This document shows, in pieces, positions 44,402 through 53,246 of a stretch of 64,000 bases of DNA. The notes beneath the pieces are model-generated. The model did no database searches and had not been told where the DNA came from. It saw only the letters and a program-made list of their open reading frames with translations. The number at the start of each line of letters is the position of its first letter. The stretch's first letter is position 1. Made by a program: the position numbers and the translations under genes. The stretch comes from Treponema sp. CETP13. Lineage in GTDB: Bacteria > Spirochaetota > Spirochaetia > Treponematales > Treponemataceae. The stretch lies in NCBI GenBank assembly GCA_001885315.1, contig MLPZ01000001.1, forward strand, positions 1-64,000, written 5' to 3'.

Positions 44402-44656
44402 ACTACTAGTATATATAGATTTTGGCTTTCCTAGTGCTATTCGGAATAAGCCATAATACCTTTCGAAGTTAGTGAATAGATAGTATCATCCACTGTGTAA
44501 ATTCCTTATAAGACTATCATATTATTTTATGAAATACTAGACCATATGCTATAGGCACAATTGATATGGCAAAATTGTTTGAAAATAGAGTGCGTAATTA
44601 GTATCTAATTAAATTCTATTTACTTTTTTTAGTCTAAACTTTACAATTTGGTACAT
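44402..44656. other. Intergenic region with TAATTAG/CTAATTA inverted repeat
   Basis: No gene is seen between the helicase and the M48 peptidase, which are divergent. TAATTAG (44595-44601) and CTAATTA (44605-44611) form a perfect 7-bp inverted repeat 62 bases before the peptidase start; a looser GATAGT/ACTATC pair lies near 44486 and 44513. Confidence 0.5.
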
Positions 44657-44672
44657 TCAAAAGGAGTCAGTA

Positions 44673-45944
44673 TTGGTTGTTGAATTTAGTAATATATTTG
44701 TAATTGTATTTATAGTTGGAACCGTTTTTAGTTTTTCATTAAATTATTGGTTAGAAAAAGTAGATTTCAATTTTCGAAAAAAACATGGAAAAGAGATTCC
44801 TACAGAGCTGTCAGAATATATTACAGAAGAAACTCTTATTAAAACATGTGAATATGAAGATGCTCGATACAAGTTGTGGATACCAAGAACAATAATAACG
44901 ACAATAGTTTCTGTTGCTCTTTTGTTTTGTGGATTTTATCCAACTCTTTTTAATATATTTTGGCATAGTACAAAAAATAATATTTATTGGACAATGCTGT
45001 TGTTTGCATTTTGTGCTTCTATTCCAGGAGTAGTTATCGATTTACCATTTACCCTGTTCAAAGAATTTAGTATAGAAAAACATTTCGGATTTAGTAAAAT
45101 GACGGCAAAACTTTGGATTATAGATCAAGTAAAAGGTTTGTTTATATCACTCGTTTTAGGTGTTCCTTTATTATTACTTGTTATAGTAGCTTTTAACAAG
45201 ACGGGAAATTTTTGGTGGTTATGGGTTGCTAGTGGTTACACTTTATTTTCATTAATAATATCACTCGTGTATCCAATGTTTATAGCTCCATTATTTAATA
45301 AATTTACCCCGTTAGATGATGGTGAATTAAAAACGCGACTTTCTGAGATGCTCAAAAAATGTGGATTTAAGGCAAATGGTCTTTTTGTTATGGATGCTTC
45401 GAAACGTAGTAAACATTCTAATGCCTATTTTACAGGGTTTGGAAAATCAAAACGTGTTGTTCTCTATGACACGCTTATTGAACAAATGAGTGTAGATGAA
45501 ATAGAAGCTGTTCTTGGGCATGAATTAGGTCATTATAAATTGCATCATATTACAAAACGTCTTTGTATTATGATTCCGCTCATATTTGTGATGCTTTATA
45601 TTGTTAGCTTGTTTCTAAATACAAAGAGCCTTTATGCAGGGTTTGGCTTTACCACTTCAGAACCTGTTTTTTCGCAGATGCAATTAATTGGACTCTTTTT
45701 ATTAGGCGAAGTTTTTGGTGGCTTTTCACCTGTTTTTTCAGTTATAAATAATTGGAGTTCTCGAAAAGATGAATTTGCAGCTGACTCCTATGCTTCAAAA
45801 CTATGTGGCAGTGGAAAACCTCTTACTAGTGCTCTTATTAAATTACATAAAGAAAATCTTAGTGAAATAGCTGTTCCTAAAGTGTATAGTCAGTTTAAGT
45901 ATGATCATCCACCTCTTATAGAACGAATACAAAATTTAGAATAA
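44673..45944 (+). CDS. M48-family membrane zinc peptidase (Ste24/CAAX protease-like)
   Basis: A 423-residue protein with several N-terminal membrane helices, then the catalytic motif VLGHELGHYKLHH (HExxH) about residue 290, two more helices, and the third zinc ligand in DEFAADSYAS. This order is that of Ste24-type M48 proteases. Bacterial members help in membrane-protein quality control. The start is TTG at 44673: AAGGAG lies six bases upstream and no ATG is nearby. It is followed after 26 bases by the YgbA-like gene, possibly in one transcript. Confidence 0.92.
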   Translation: MVVEFSNIFVIVFIVGTVFSFSLNYWLEKVDFNFRKKHGKEIPTELSEYITEETLIKTCEYEDARYKLWIPRTIITTIVSVALLFCGFYPTLFNIFWHSTKNNIYWTMLLFAFCASIPGVVIDLPFTLFKEFSIEKHFGFSKMTAKLWIIDQVKGLFISLVLGVPLLLLVIVAFNKTGNFWWLWVASGYTLFSLIISLVYPMFIAPLFNKFTPLDDGELKTRLSEMLKKCGFKANGLFVMDASKRSKHSNAYFTGFGKSKRVVLYDTLIEQMSVDEIEAVLGHELGHYKLHHITKRLCIMIPLIFVMLYIVSLFLNTKSLYAGFGFTTSEPVFSQMQLIGLFLLGEVFGGFSPVFSVINNWSSRKDEFAADSYASKLCGSGKPLTSALIKLHKENLSEIAVPKVYSQFKYDHPPLIERIQNLE

Positions 45945-45970
45945 AAAGCGAAAAAAGGTAAAATAAACGT

Positions 45971-46315
45971 ATGACAAAACTTGAAAAAAAGACAGAGAAT
46001 GAAAAAAAAATAGTTGGATTAATGATTTCTATTTATTGTAAAAAAAATCATAAGCAGTCAAAAAATGCAAGTGAGAAAAAGAATAATGATCTTTGTCCTG
46101 AATGTTTGTCTCTTAAAGAATATGTGGATAATCGAATAGATAAATGCCCTAGAAAAGATGTAAAAACGTTTTGTTCTCAGTGTCCTATCCATTGTTATAG
46201 TGAAGAGAGAAGATTAGAAATAAAAAAAGTAATGAGGTTTTCAGGACCTATAATGCTTTTTTATCATCCTGTTTTGACGATACGACATGCTTATCATACA
46301 CTAATAGGCAGGTAG
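45971..46315 (+). CDS. ygbA: YgbA-like protein (nitrous-oxide-stimulated-promoter family)
   Basis: A 114-residue protein matching the YgbA family: a basic N-terminal helix, the Cys motif LCPECLSLKEYVDNRIDKCP, then KTFCSQCPIHCYSEERR and the highly conserved end VMRFSGPIMLFYHPVLTIRH. The six to seven cysteines suggest metal or cluster binding. In E. coli ygbA belongs to the NsrR nitric-oxide regulon and supports recovery from nitrosative stress; here no NsrR gene is in view. It lies 26 bases after the M48 peptidase and faces the patatin gene. Confidence 0.85.
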   Translation: MTKLEKKTENEKKIVGLMISIYCKKNHKQSKNASEKKNNDLCPECLSLKEYVDNRIDKCPRKDVKTFCSQCPIHCYSEERRLEIKKVMRFSGPIMLFYHPVLTIRHAYHTLIGR

Positions 46316-46318
46316 TAA

Positions 46319-48340
46319 TTATTTACCTACTGATAGTCCAAAATACATTGATTCATTTGAAGTATCGTAAGATATAGTGAATTTTGTATTTATAGTGCTT
46401 AATCCGATAATTGAAGAATTAGTAGAAATATATACTCCAAAATTTGCATCAAAGGTGGTTGGTTTTTCTATATTAAACCAAATAAGATTAGTAAAGGCCG
46501 AAAAAGATATTGTATCAAATAAAAGTATTTCTCCAAAAGATGAATTAGTGTGGCTTTCATAACCTGTTTCGAAACTAGCTATAAATAATTGATTTTTTTT
46601 GTTTTTAAATTCTGAAGTTTGATTAGGAATTCCATAAGTTAAGAATTCATTATTAGTGGTGTAATATCCATCATTGGTAGATAAAAAAATAGAATCGGAT
46701 TGATTTAGAGTTAATCGAGAGGTCGTTGTTCCTTTTATAAAAAATGGAAAATTGCATATAAAAAATTTGTCGCTAATTTTAGCAAAAATGTAAGGAGTTA
46801 TATTTGATTCCTGCCATACAAACTGAGGCCCTAGATTTATATGTAAGGCGTTTTTATTTGTGTTTAATTCTGTTTTGAAAAGCACTGTTGAAAGACCACT
46901 TGTTCCCTCCCAATAAGACTTACGAATATTTTCTTCATCATTGATGTATTCTGTTGTCTCGATTAGGTTACATTTAAATGTCTCTGAGTTATTAATATTT
47001 AATCCTAAAAATTGATTTACATATAAACTTCCAGAAGTTACTTTTTCTGTATCAATTTGAAAAATATAATCTCCAGAGAGTGAAAGTTTTAATCTGCTTA
47101 TATATAAGGTTGTATTAAGGTTTGCGCCAGGATAAATCCATCCCTTGTTTTTTATTTGAGACTCAATTCCAGCTGTTGCATTTACCTGAAGGTTTTTCCA
47201 TTCTAAGGTATTACTTGTTCCCGCCCCTATACTGTCAGAAAGAAAAAAATAGTCTGAATCAGAAATACTATTCCATTTTCCAAAGCCAAGAGTATTAGAA
47301 AATGATAAGGTATCAACATGATTATAAATTAAAAAATCATCTTGAATTTTTTTTATACGTTTTTCAAGTATGGCTCGTTTGGTTTTCATATTTTTTGTAA
47401 CAGGTGATTTTATTCCATTGTTAAAATTTTCTAGTTCTAGTTCACGTTTCTGAGCAGACTTATACCCTTGATTTGTCAAATACTCAATTTTAGTAAATTC
47501 CATAAAAGAAATATCTTCTACTGAACAACGAATCCATACAGCCTCAGGGTATTGTAGTAATTCTTTTACTCCCTGTCGTCTTTTCCCTATGTCGATACTT
47601 GTGTTTAAACTTGTTAGAGGATTTGTAAGGTTTAATATACTGTCTGAATAAAATGTGGTAGAAACAATATTGTTGTTACCATAATTGTATGCTATATCTA
47701 GTGGAACTATATTAGCTATTCCTCCATCAACAAGTAAATGATCTTTATATTTGACACTGTCAAAATAGAGAGGAAGAGCAAAACTTGCCTGCAACACTTG
47801 TAAAAAATCACCTTCTGTAATTAATACCTTTCTTTTAGTTTTAAGGTCCTCGGAAACAATCAAAATGGGAATATCAAAGCTTTTTATATCGGTATTTTCT
47901 GGAACCAATTTATTCATTAATGATAAAAACTTTTGAATATTCAAAATGCCAGAATTTATTGGCATCGTTGTTTCAAAAAGAGAGGTAATTGGAATATTAT
48001 TGCAAATATCATAGATTTGATCAGGGCTATAGCCTGCTGAATATAATAATCCAATAATGCTTCCCATAGAATTGCTAATAATAAAATCAGGTACAATATC
48101 ATTTTCTTCTAAGTATTTTAAAACCCCTATATGCGCAAAAGCACGTGCTGAACCACCACTTAATACTAAGCCAATTGGCTCTCTTTTTCCTTGAGTTCTA
48201 GCATGTATGCGTTCTATAAAATCTTGTTCGCCATAAATAAAAGGTACATCTGCTTTCAGTAAATCATCAGCATTTGCACAAAGAGGAATATGTGCACTGA
48301 TAATTAAAAAAAGGAAAAAACATTTAAAAAATCTATTCAT
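46319..48340 (-). CDS. Patatin-like phospholipase with C-terminal outer-membrane barrel
   Basis: A 673-residue exported protein. After a signal peptide (FKCFFLFLIISAHIPLCANA) comes a patatin domain: oxyanion loop LVLSGGSARAFAHIG, nucleophile SNSMGSIIG and catalytic Asp in LLVDGGIANIVPLD, a Ser-Asp dyad lipase. From about residue 375 the chain consists of alternating hydrophobic-polar strands (YIFAKISDKFFICNF; FTISYDTSNESMYFGLSVG), typical of an outer-membrane beta barrel. This arrangement recalls type Vd autotransporters such as PlpD. The open frame extends 123 codons upstream with no sense; ATG 48340 starts the signal peptide. It is divergent from the cellobiose phosphorylase gene. Confidence 0.85.
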   Translation of the reverse strand: MNRFFKCFFLFLIISAHIPLCANADDLLKADVPFIYGEQDFIERIHARTQGKREPIGLVLSGGSARAFAHIGVLKYLEENDIVPDFIISNSMGSIIGLLYSAGYSPDQIYDICNNIPITSLFETTMPINSGILNIQKFLSLMNKLVPENTDIKSFDIPILIVSEDLKTKRKVLITEGDFLQVLQASFALPLYFDSVKYKDHLLVDGGIANIVPLDIAYNYGNNNIVSTTFYSDSILNLTNPLTSLNTSIDIGKRRQGVKELLQYPEAVWIRCSVEDISFMEFTKIEYLTNQGYKSAQKRELELENFNNGIKSPVTKNMKTKRAILEKRIKKIQDDFLIYNHVDTLSFSNTLGFGKWNSISDSDYFFLSDSIGAGTSNTLEWKNLQVNATAGIESQIKNKGWIYPGANLNTTLYISRLKLSLSGDYIFQIDTEKVTSGSLYVNQFLGLNINNSETFKCNLIETTEYINDEENIRKSYWEGTSGLSTVLFKTELNTNKNALHINLGPQFVWQESNITPYIFAKISDKFFICNFPFFIKGTTTSRLTLNQSDSIFLSTNDGYYTTNNEFLTYGIPNQTSEFKNKKNQLFIASFETGYESHTNSSFGEILLFDTISFSAFTNLIWFNIEKPTTFDANFGVYISTNSSIIGLSTINTKFTISYDTSNESMYFGLSVGK

Positions 48341-48388
48341 AGTAAAAATATATAGTAAAGAATAAAAATAAAACACCCATGAATTTGC

Positions 48389-48417
48389 TTGACATGGCAA
48401 CCGGTTGCCATTATTAT
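48389..48417 (+). promoter_or_regulatory. Cellobiose phosphorylase promoter with 18-bp LacI-type operator
   Basis: TTGACA (48389-48394), 17 bases and TATTAT (48412-48417) are a near-consensus promoter. The spacer is filled by the perfect palindrome ATGGCAACCGGTTGCCAT (48394-48411), with the central CCGG symmetry common in LacI-family operators. A repressor bound there would block RNA polymerase. Confidence 0.88.
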
Positions 48418-48475
48418 CAAAAATAAAAGAGGTTAGTTTATTATTAAAACTAATTGTAAAAAAGAGAGGAATTAT

Positions 48476-50956
48476 ATGAAATATGGCTATTTTGACAGTA
48501 AAAATAGAGAGTATTGTATAACTAATCCTGCAACTCCAGCTCCATGGGCAAATTATCTTGGATCTCCAGCTTATGGTGCTATAATTTCTAATAATGCTGG
48601 AGGTTACAGTTTTGTAAAGAGTGGTGCGGCAGGTCGTATTATTCGTTATCATTTTAATCAAGATGATACTCCTGGTCGTTATATTTATGTGCGAGATGAT
48701 GTTACACATGATTTTTGGTCAGCAAGTTGGCAACCGGTAGGAAAACCCCTAGATGTCTATAAAAATATTTGTCGGCATGGAACCGGTTATACGAAGTTTA
48801 CTTCTCAATATAATAAGATTGAGTCAAATGTTACGTATTATGTACCTAAAGATAAAGAATATGAGATATGGTACACCAAAATAAAAAATACAGATACGCG
48901 TAAAAGATCTCTTTCAGTTTTTGGTTATGCCGAGTTCACAACAGATACTCACTACGACCAAGACCAGGTAAATTTGCAATACACACAATTTATTACTCGT
49001 TCTTATTTTGATAAAAATCAAATTAGAGTAATACAAAATGAAAATTTACCAGATACAGAGAAAGTAGAAAGGAGTGCTTTTGATGGTAATGAGAGATTAG
49101 TTCGTTTTCTTGCATTAGTTGGCAATCCTATAAAAAGTTATGAAGGTGATAAAAAAACTTTCATAGGTAATTATCATAGTTATAGTAATCCTGTTGCACT
49201 TGAGAATGGAAGTTGTTCAAACCGGCTAAATTATAATGGAAATCCATGTGGGGCATTGCAGACTAAATTTGAGCTTGCTTCGGGTGAAGAAAAAACTCTT
49301 ATATTTGTTATGGGGCAGCATCAGGATGAAAAAATATCTGAAATTATAGCTATGTATGAAAACTCGCTAAAAAAAACAGATAAAAGTGAAGAAAATATTT
49401 GTGACAAAGAGATTTTAGAGTTAAAAAATTTCTGGCATTCAAAATTACAAAATTTTCGTGTTCAGACCCCTAACGCCAATTTTAATGAAATGGTTAATAC
49501 GTGGAATGCCTATCAATGTTTTACCACTTTTGTGTGGTCTAGAGCAGCTTCTTTTTCATATTGTGGAGCCCGTAATGGATACGGATATCGTGATACAGTA
49601 CAAGATATTCAAGGTGTTATTCATTTAGACCCTGTTGCAGCAAAAAAACGACTTGAGTTTATGCTTAGTGCTCAAGTTGATAATGGAGCTGGGCTTCCGC
49701 TTGTTAAATTTACACATAATGCAGGTCATGAAGATACTCCAGATGATGAAAGTTATGTACAAGAAACAGGACATCCTAGCTATCGTGCTGATGATGCACT
49801 TTGGCTTTTTCCAACTGTGTATAAATATATAGTAGAAACTGGCGATATAGCATTTTTAGATAAAGAAATACTTTTTGCCAATAAAGATAGAGCTTCTGTC
49901 TATGACCATTTAAAACGAGCCATAGATTTTAGTTTAAATCACTTAGCAGCACATGATATGCCAGCTGGTTTGCATGCTGACTGGAATGATTGTTTGCGTC
50001 TTGGCGAAAATGGTGAAAGTACCTTTGTTGCTATGCAGCTATATTATGCAATGAAGCTGATGCTTGAATGGGCAAAAATGCGCAATGATACCGAGTATTC
50101 TTCTTTTATTTCAAAAAAGGCGACTGAATTATATGCTGTTTTACAAAAATGCTGGGATGAAGATAGATTTATTAGAGGATATCGAGAAACTGGTGAAGCA
50201 GTTGGTGGCAAAAAAGACATCGAAGCAAATTTGTGGCTTAATCCTCAGTCGTGGGCTGTTATTAGTGGTTGTGCTACAAAAGAAGAAGCCGAAAAAGCAC
50301 TAGAAAGTGTTCATCGTGAATTAAACACTCAATATGGTTTAAAACTTTTATCGCCATCTTACAAGAAACATGCTTTTGAAGGGGCCCTTATGATTTTGTT
50401 TAATGGGTCTACAAAAGAGAATGGTGGTATTTTTTGTCAGTCACAAGGTTGGATTATTCTTGCAGAAGCTCTTATGGGACATGGAAATCGCGCTTTTCAA
50501 TATTTTAAAGAAAGTTGTCCTGCTTCTATGAATGACAAAGCAGAAATCCGGGTATGTGAACCATATGTTCATAGTCAATTTATAGAAAGTTCAGATTCTC
50601 CTTATGAAGGCCGAGCTCATGTTCATTGGCTCTCTGGTACAGCTTCTACTGTTATGGTTAGTTGTGTAGAGGGTGTTTTGGGTATGAGACCTCGTGTGGA
50701 TGGTCTTGAGATTAATCCTTCAATTCCTTCTGAATGGAAAAACTTTACTATCGATAAAGTATTTCGTAGTAAAAAATTACACATAGAAGTTTCTAATCCA
50801 AATGGAAAAGAGTCAGGGGTTCTATTAGCTACTTTAAATGGCGAAGAACTCCCAATTGTTCCACAATCAACAGGGGTAGAAAACTCTATGAGTATAGGAG
50901 CTTTTATATCTGCAAACGATTTACAAGAAAAAAATGAGATTAGTATTATAATGTAA
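48476..50956 (+). CDS. cbp: GH94 cellobiose phosphorylase
   Basis: An 826-residue glycoside hydrolase family 94 enzyme, splitting cellobiose with phosphate into glucose and glucose 1-phosphate and saving one ATP. The N-terminal beta domain (ATPAPWANYLGSPAYGAIIS, ICRHGTGYTKF) and the alpha-barrel (ARNGYGYRDTVQDIQGVI, HADWNDCLRLGENGEST about residue 500, NLWLNPQSWAVISG) are as in cellobiose phosphorylases; the DWND segment includes the general-acid Asp. A cytoplasmic protein: no signal peptide. AGAGAGGAAT precedes ATG. Chitobiose or cellobionate specificity cannot be fully excluded. It is controlled by the palindromic operator upstream. Confidence 0.92.
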   Translation: MKYGYFDSKNREYCITNPATPAPWANYLGSPAYGAIISNNAGGYSFVKSGAAGRIIRYHFNQDDTPGRYIYVRDDVTHDFWSASWQPVGKPLDVYKNICRHGTGYTKFTSQYNKIESNVTYYVPKDKEYEIWYTKIKNTDTRKRSLSVFGYAEFTTDTHYDQDQVNLQYTQFITRSYFDKNQIRVIQNENLPDTEKVERSAFDGNERLVRFLALVGNPIKSYEGDKKTFIGNYHSYSNPVALENGSCSNRLNYNGNPCGALQTKFELASGEEKTLIFVMGQHQDEKISEIIAMYENSLKKTDKSEENICDKEILELKNFWHSKLQNFRVQTPNANFNEMVNTWNAYQCFTTFVWSRAASFSYCGARNGYGYRDTVQDIQGVIHLDPVAAKKRLEFMLSAQVDNGAGLPLVKFTHNAGHEDTPDDESYVQETGHPSYRADDALWLFPTVYKYIVETGDIAFLDKEILFANKDRASVYDHLKRAIDFSLNHLAAHDMPAGLHADWNDCLRLGENGESTFVAMQLYYAMKLMLEWAKMRNDTEYSSFISKKATELYAVLQKCWDEDRFIRGYRETGEAVGGKKDIEANLWLNPQSWAVISGCATKEEAEKALESVHRELNTQYGLKLLSPSYKKHAFEGALMILFNGSTKENGGIFCQSQGWIILAEALMGHGNRAFQYFKESCPASMNDKAEIRVCEPYVHSQFIESSDSPYEGRAHVHWLSGTASTVMVSCVEGVLGMRPRVDGLEINPSIPSEWKNFTIDKVFRSKKLHIEVSNPNGKESGVLLATLNGEELPIVPQSTGVENSMSIGAFISANDLQEKNEISIIM

Positions 50957-51084
50957 TTTATAGCTCATTAGATACTGGATGATATAAAATAATTCTTTAG
51001 AATGGCAATAGTTAAAAACAAGAACAAACGCATGTTAAGTGCTTACTTACATTTCAAACAAATTGACTTATCTGCATCTTTTTC

Positions 51085-51114
51085 TTGACAATGCTATCTC
51101 TAATCAGTAGCATT
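51085..51114 (+). promoter_or_regulatory. galT promoter almost abutting the start codon
   Basis: TTGACA (51085-51090), 17 bases and TAGCAT (51108-51113) make a good promoter whose -10 box ends six bases before the ATG at 51120. AATGCTA (51090-51096) and TAGCATT (51108-51114) are inverted repeats covering both ends of the spacer, a possible operator. The gap 50957-51084 shows nothing else. Confidence 0.7.
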
Positions 51115-51119
51115 TAAAC

Positions 51120-52631
51120 ATGACAATTTATCAGAATATAAACCGCTTGGTTTCCTATGCATTAGAGACAGAATTGATTACTCGAGAAGATATTATTTAT
51201 ACCCAAAATAAACTTCTAGATCTTTTTAAACTTGATGGTTTTGCCAGTTATGAAGAAGCAAAAAAATTACCAATTGTACAGATACCAGATTTAGAAAATA
51301 TTTTAGCAGAACTTCTAGAATATGCAACCAAGCAAGGTTTAGCTGATGGATCTAGTACTGCCGATAAAGATCTTTTTGATACACGTATCATGGGACTTTT
51401 AGTTCCTCCACCTTCAGTTGTTCGGTCAAAATTTCGTAATTTGTATGCAATTTCACCAATGAAAGCCACAGATTGGTACTATACTTTTAGTAAAAATACT
51501 GATTACATACGGCGATATCGTGTTTGCAAAGATTTAAAATGGAAAACAACAACAGAATATGGTGATATCGATATTACTATTAATCTTTCTAAACCAGAAA
51601 AGGATCCAAAAAAAATAGCTGCTGCTCGATTTGCTAAAAAATCAGGATATCCAGCTTGTTTACTTTGTCCTCAAACAGAGGGTTATAACGGGGCTTCCAA
51701 TCGAGTCGCACGAGAAACTCATCGTATTATTCCATTGAGACTTGCCGGCGAAGATTGGGGTTTCCAGTACTCTCCATACGTTTATTACAATGAGCATTGT
51801 ATTGTTTTTAATATGGAACATAGTCCCATGAAAATTTATAAAAAAACATTTGAATATCTTTTTGATTTTGTTGAACAATTTCCTCATTATACGATTGGAT
51901 CAAATGCAGATTTACCAATTGTTGGTGGCTCAATTTTAACGCATAATCATTTTCAAGGAGGCAGATATGAATTTGCTATGGCTCGAGCCCCAATTGAAAC
52001 TCCTTATGTATTTAAGGGATACGAAGATATTTCAGCTGGTATTGTAAAATGGCCAATGTCTGTTATTAGACTCGACGGAAAAGATAAAACAAGACTGATT
52101 GATTTATCAGATAAAATTTTACAAGCTTGGCGATCCTATACAGATAAAGATGCATTTATATTTGCAGAAACAGAAGGTGAACCACACAACACTATTACAC
52201 CGATTGCACGTCGTCGAGGAGATGTTTTCGAAATAGATTTGGTTCTTAGAAACAATATCACTACAAAAGAACATCCTCTTGGAGTCTATCATCCACATGC
52301 TGAGCTTCATCACATAAAAAAAGAAAATATTGGACTTATCGAAGTTATGGGATTGGCTGTTTTGCCTTCGCGCCTTAAAAATGAAATGGAACTTGTTGAA
52401 CAAGCTATATTAGAACACAAAGATATACGCTCTGATCAAACAATTGCAAAACATGCAGATTGGGTAGAAGAATTTCTACCAAAATATAACGACATAAATA
52501 AAGATACTATTTCAGAAATACTTCGCAATGAAATAGGACTTGTATTTAGTAAAGTTCTTGAAAATGCAGGAGTCTACAAACAAGATGATTTTGGGCAAAA
52601 TGCCTTTATCCGATTTGTAAAGACTGTTTAG
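51120..52631 (+). CDS. galT: UDP-glucose--hexose-1-phosphate uridylyltransferase, class II
   Basis: A 503-residue class II GalT, the Firmicutes-type enzyme (longer than class I, about 350) that exchanges UMP between UDP-glucose and galactose 1-phosphate in the Leloir pathway. Family stretches: TRIMGLLVPPPSVV, YPACLLCPQTEGYNGASNRV, GSILTHNHFQGGRYEFAMAR, and HPLGVYHPHAELHHIKKENI. There is no ribosome-binding site before ATG 51120, and the -10 box lies so close that the mRNA would be nearly leaderless. galK and galE are not in the window. Together with cellobiose phosphorylase it feeds hexose 1-phosphates. Confidence 0.94.
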   Translation: MTIYQNINRLVSYALETELITREDIIYTQNKLLDLFKLDGFASYEEAKKLPIVQIPDLENILAELLEYATKQGLADGSSTADKDLFDTRIMGLLVPPPSVVRSKFRNLYAISPMKATDWYYTFSKNTDYIRRYRVCKDLKWKTTTEYGDIDITINLSKPEKDPKKIAAARFAKKSGYPACLLCPQTEGYNGASNRVARETHRIIPLRLAGEDWGFQYSPYVYYNEHCIVFNMEHSPMKIYKKTFEYLFDFVEQFPHYTIGSNADLPIVGGSILTHNHFQGGRYEFAMARAPIETPYVFKGYEDISAGIVKWPMSVIRLDGKDKTRLIDLSDKILQAWRSYTDKDAFIFAETEGEPHNTITPIARRRGDVFEIDLVLRNNITTKEHPLGVYHPHAELHHIKKENIGLIEVMGLAVLPSRLKNEMELVEQAILEHKDIRSDQTIAKHADWVEEFLPKYNDINKDTISEILRNEIGLVFSKVLENAGVYKQDDFGQNAFIRFVKTV

Positions 52632-52675
52632 TTGTTTCGTGGTAAAATATATACAAATATCTTTTAGGAGCAAAT

Positions 52676-53224
52676 ATGTTAAATCGAGAAGAAGCTTTTG
52701 AGTTATTAAAAAAATATAACAAAGATCCGTTTCATATTGAACATGGAGAAACGGTCGAAAAGACAATGCGCTATTTTGCAGAAAAACTTGGATATGCTGA
52801 TTCTATTGAATTTTGGGGTATGGTTGGTTTATTACATGATATTGATTTTGAAATGTATCCGGAACAACATTGTGTAAAGGCTCCTGAACTATTAAAAGAA
52901 GCTGATGTTCCTGATGATATGATTCATGCAATTGTCTCTCATGGATATGGTATTTGTTCAGATGTTGAACCTGAACACGAAATGGAAAAAGTCTTGTTTG
53001 CTGTAGATGAATTAACTGGGCTCATTGGAGCTGCTGCAAGGGTTCGTCCTTCAAAAAGCTGCAAAGATATGCCATTAAAATCATTAAAGAAAAAGTTTAA
53101 AACTGCAAGTTTTGCAGCTGGTTGTGATAGAGATGTCATTAAAAAGGGTGCCGAAAACCTTGGCTGGGAGCTAGATAAACTTCTTGGAGATACTTTAGAA
53201 GGCATGAAAACATTTTCCGATTAA
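52676..53224 (+). CDS. HD-domain phosphohydrolase
   Basis: A 182-residue HD protein. An early His (PFHIEHGETVEKTM), the metal-binding HD pair in GLLHDIDFEMYP, His in AIVSHGYGI, and Asp in FAVDELTGLIGAAARVRP give the HD metal site. This subgroup, with the end GCDRDVIKKGAENLGWELDK, occurs widely in anaerobes, usually annotated as HDIG-type hydrolase; the substrate is unknown. AGGAGC precedes ATG. It follows galT by 44 bases and may share its transcript. It faces a MATE gene. Confidence 0.85.
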   Translation: MLNREEAFELLKKYNKDPFHIEHGETVEKTMRYFAEKLGYADSIEFWGMVGLLHDIDFEMYPEQHCVKAPELLKEADVPDDMIHAIVSHGYGICSDVEPEHEMEKVLFAVDELTGLIGAAARVRPSKSCKDMPLKSLKKKFKTASFAAGCDRDVIKKGAENLGWELDKLLGDTLEGMKTFSD

Positions 53225-53246
53225 CGAAAAATATAATAATCAAATT

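Noticed and set aside
48341-48709. 123-codon N-terminal extension of the patatin protein
   Set aside because: It runs through the cellobiose phosphorylase promoter and gene start; the ATG at 48340 begins a proper signal peptide.
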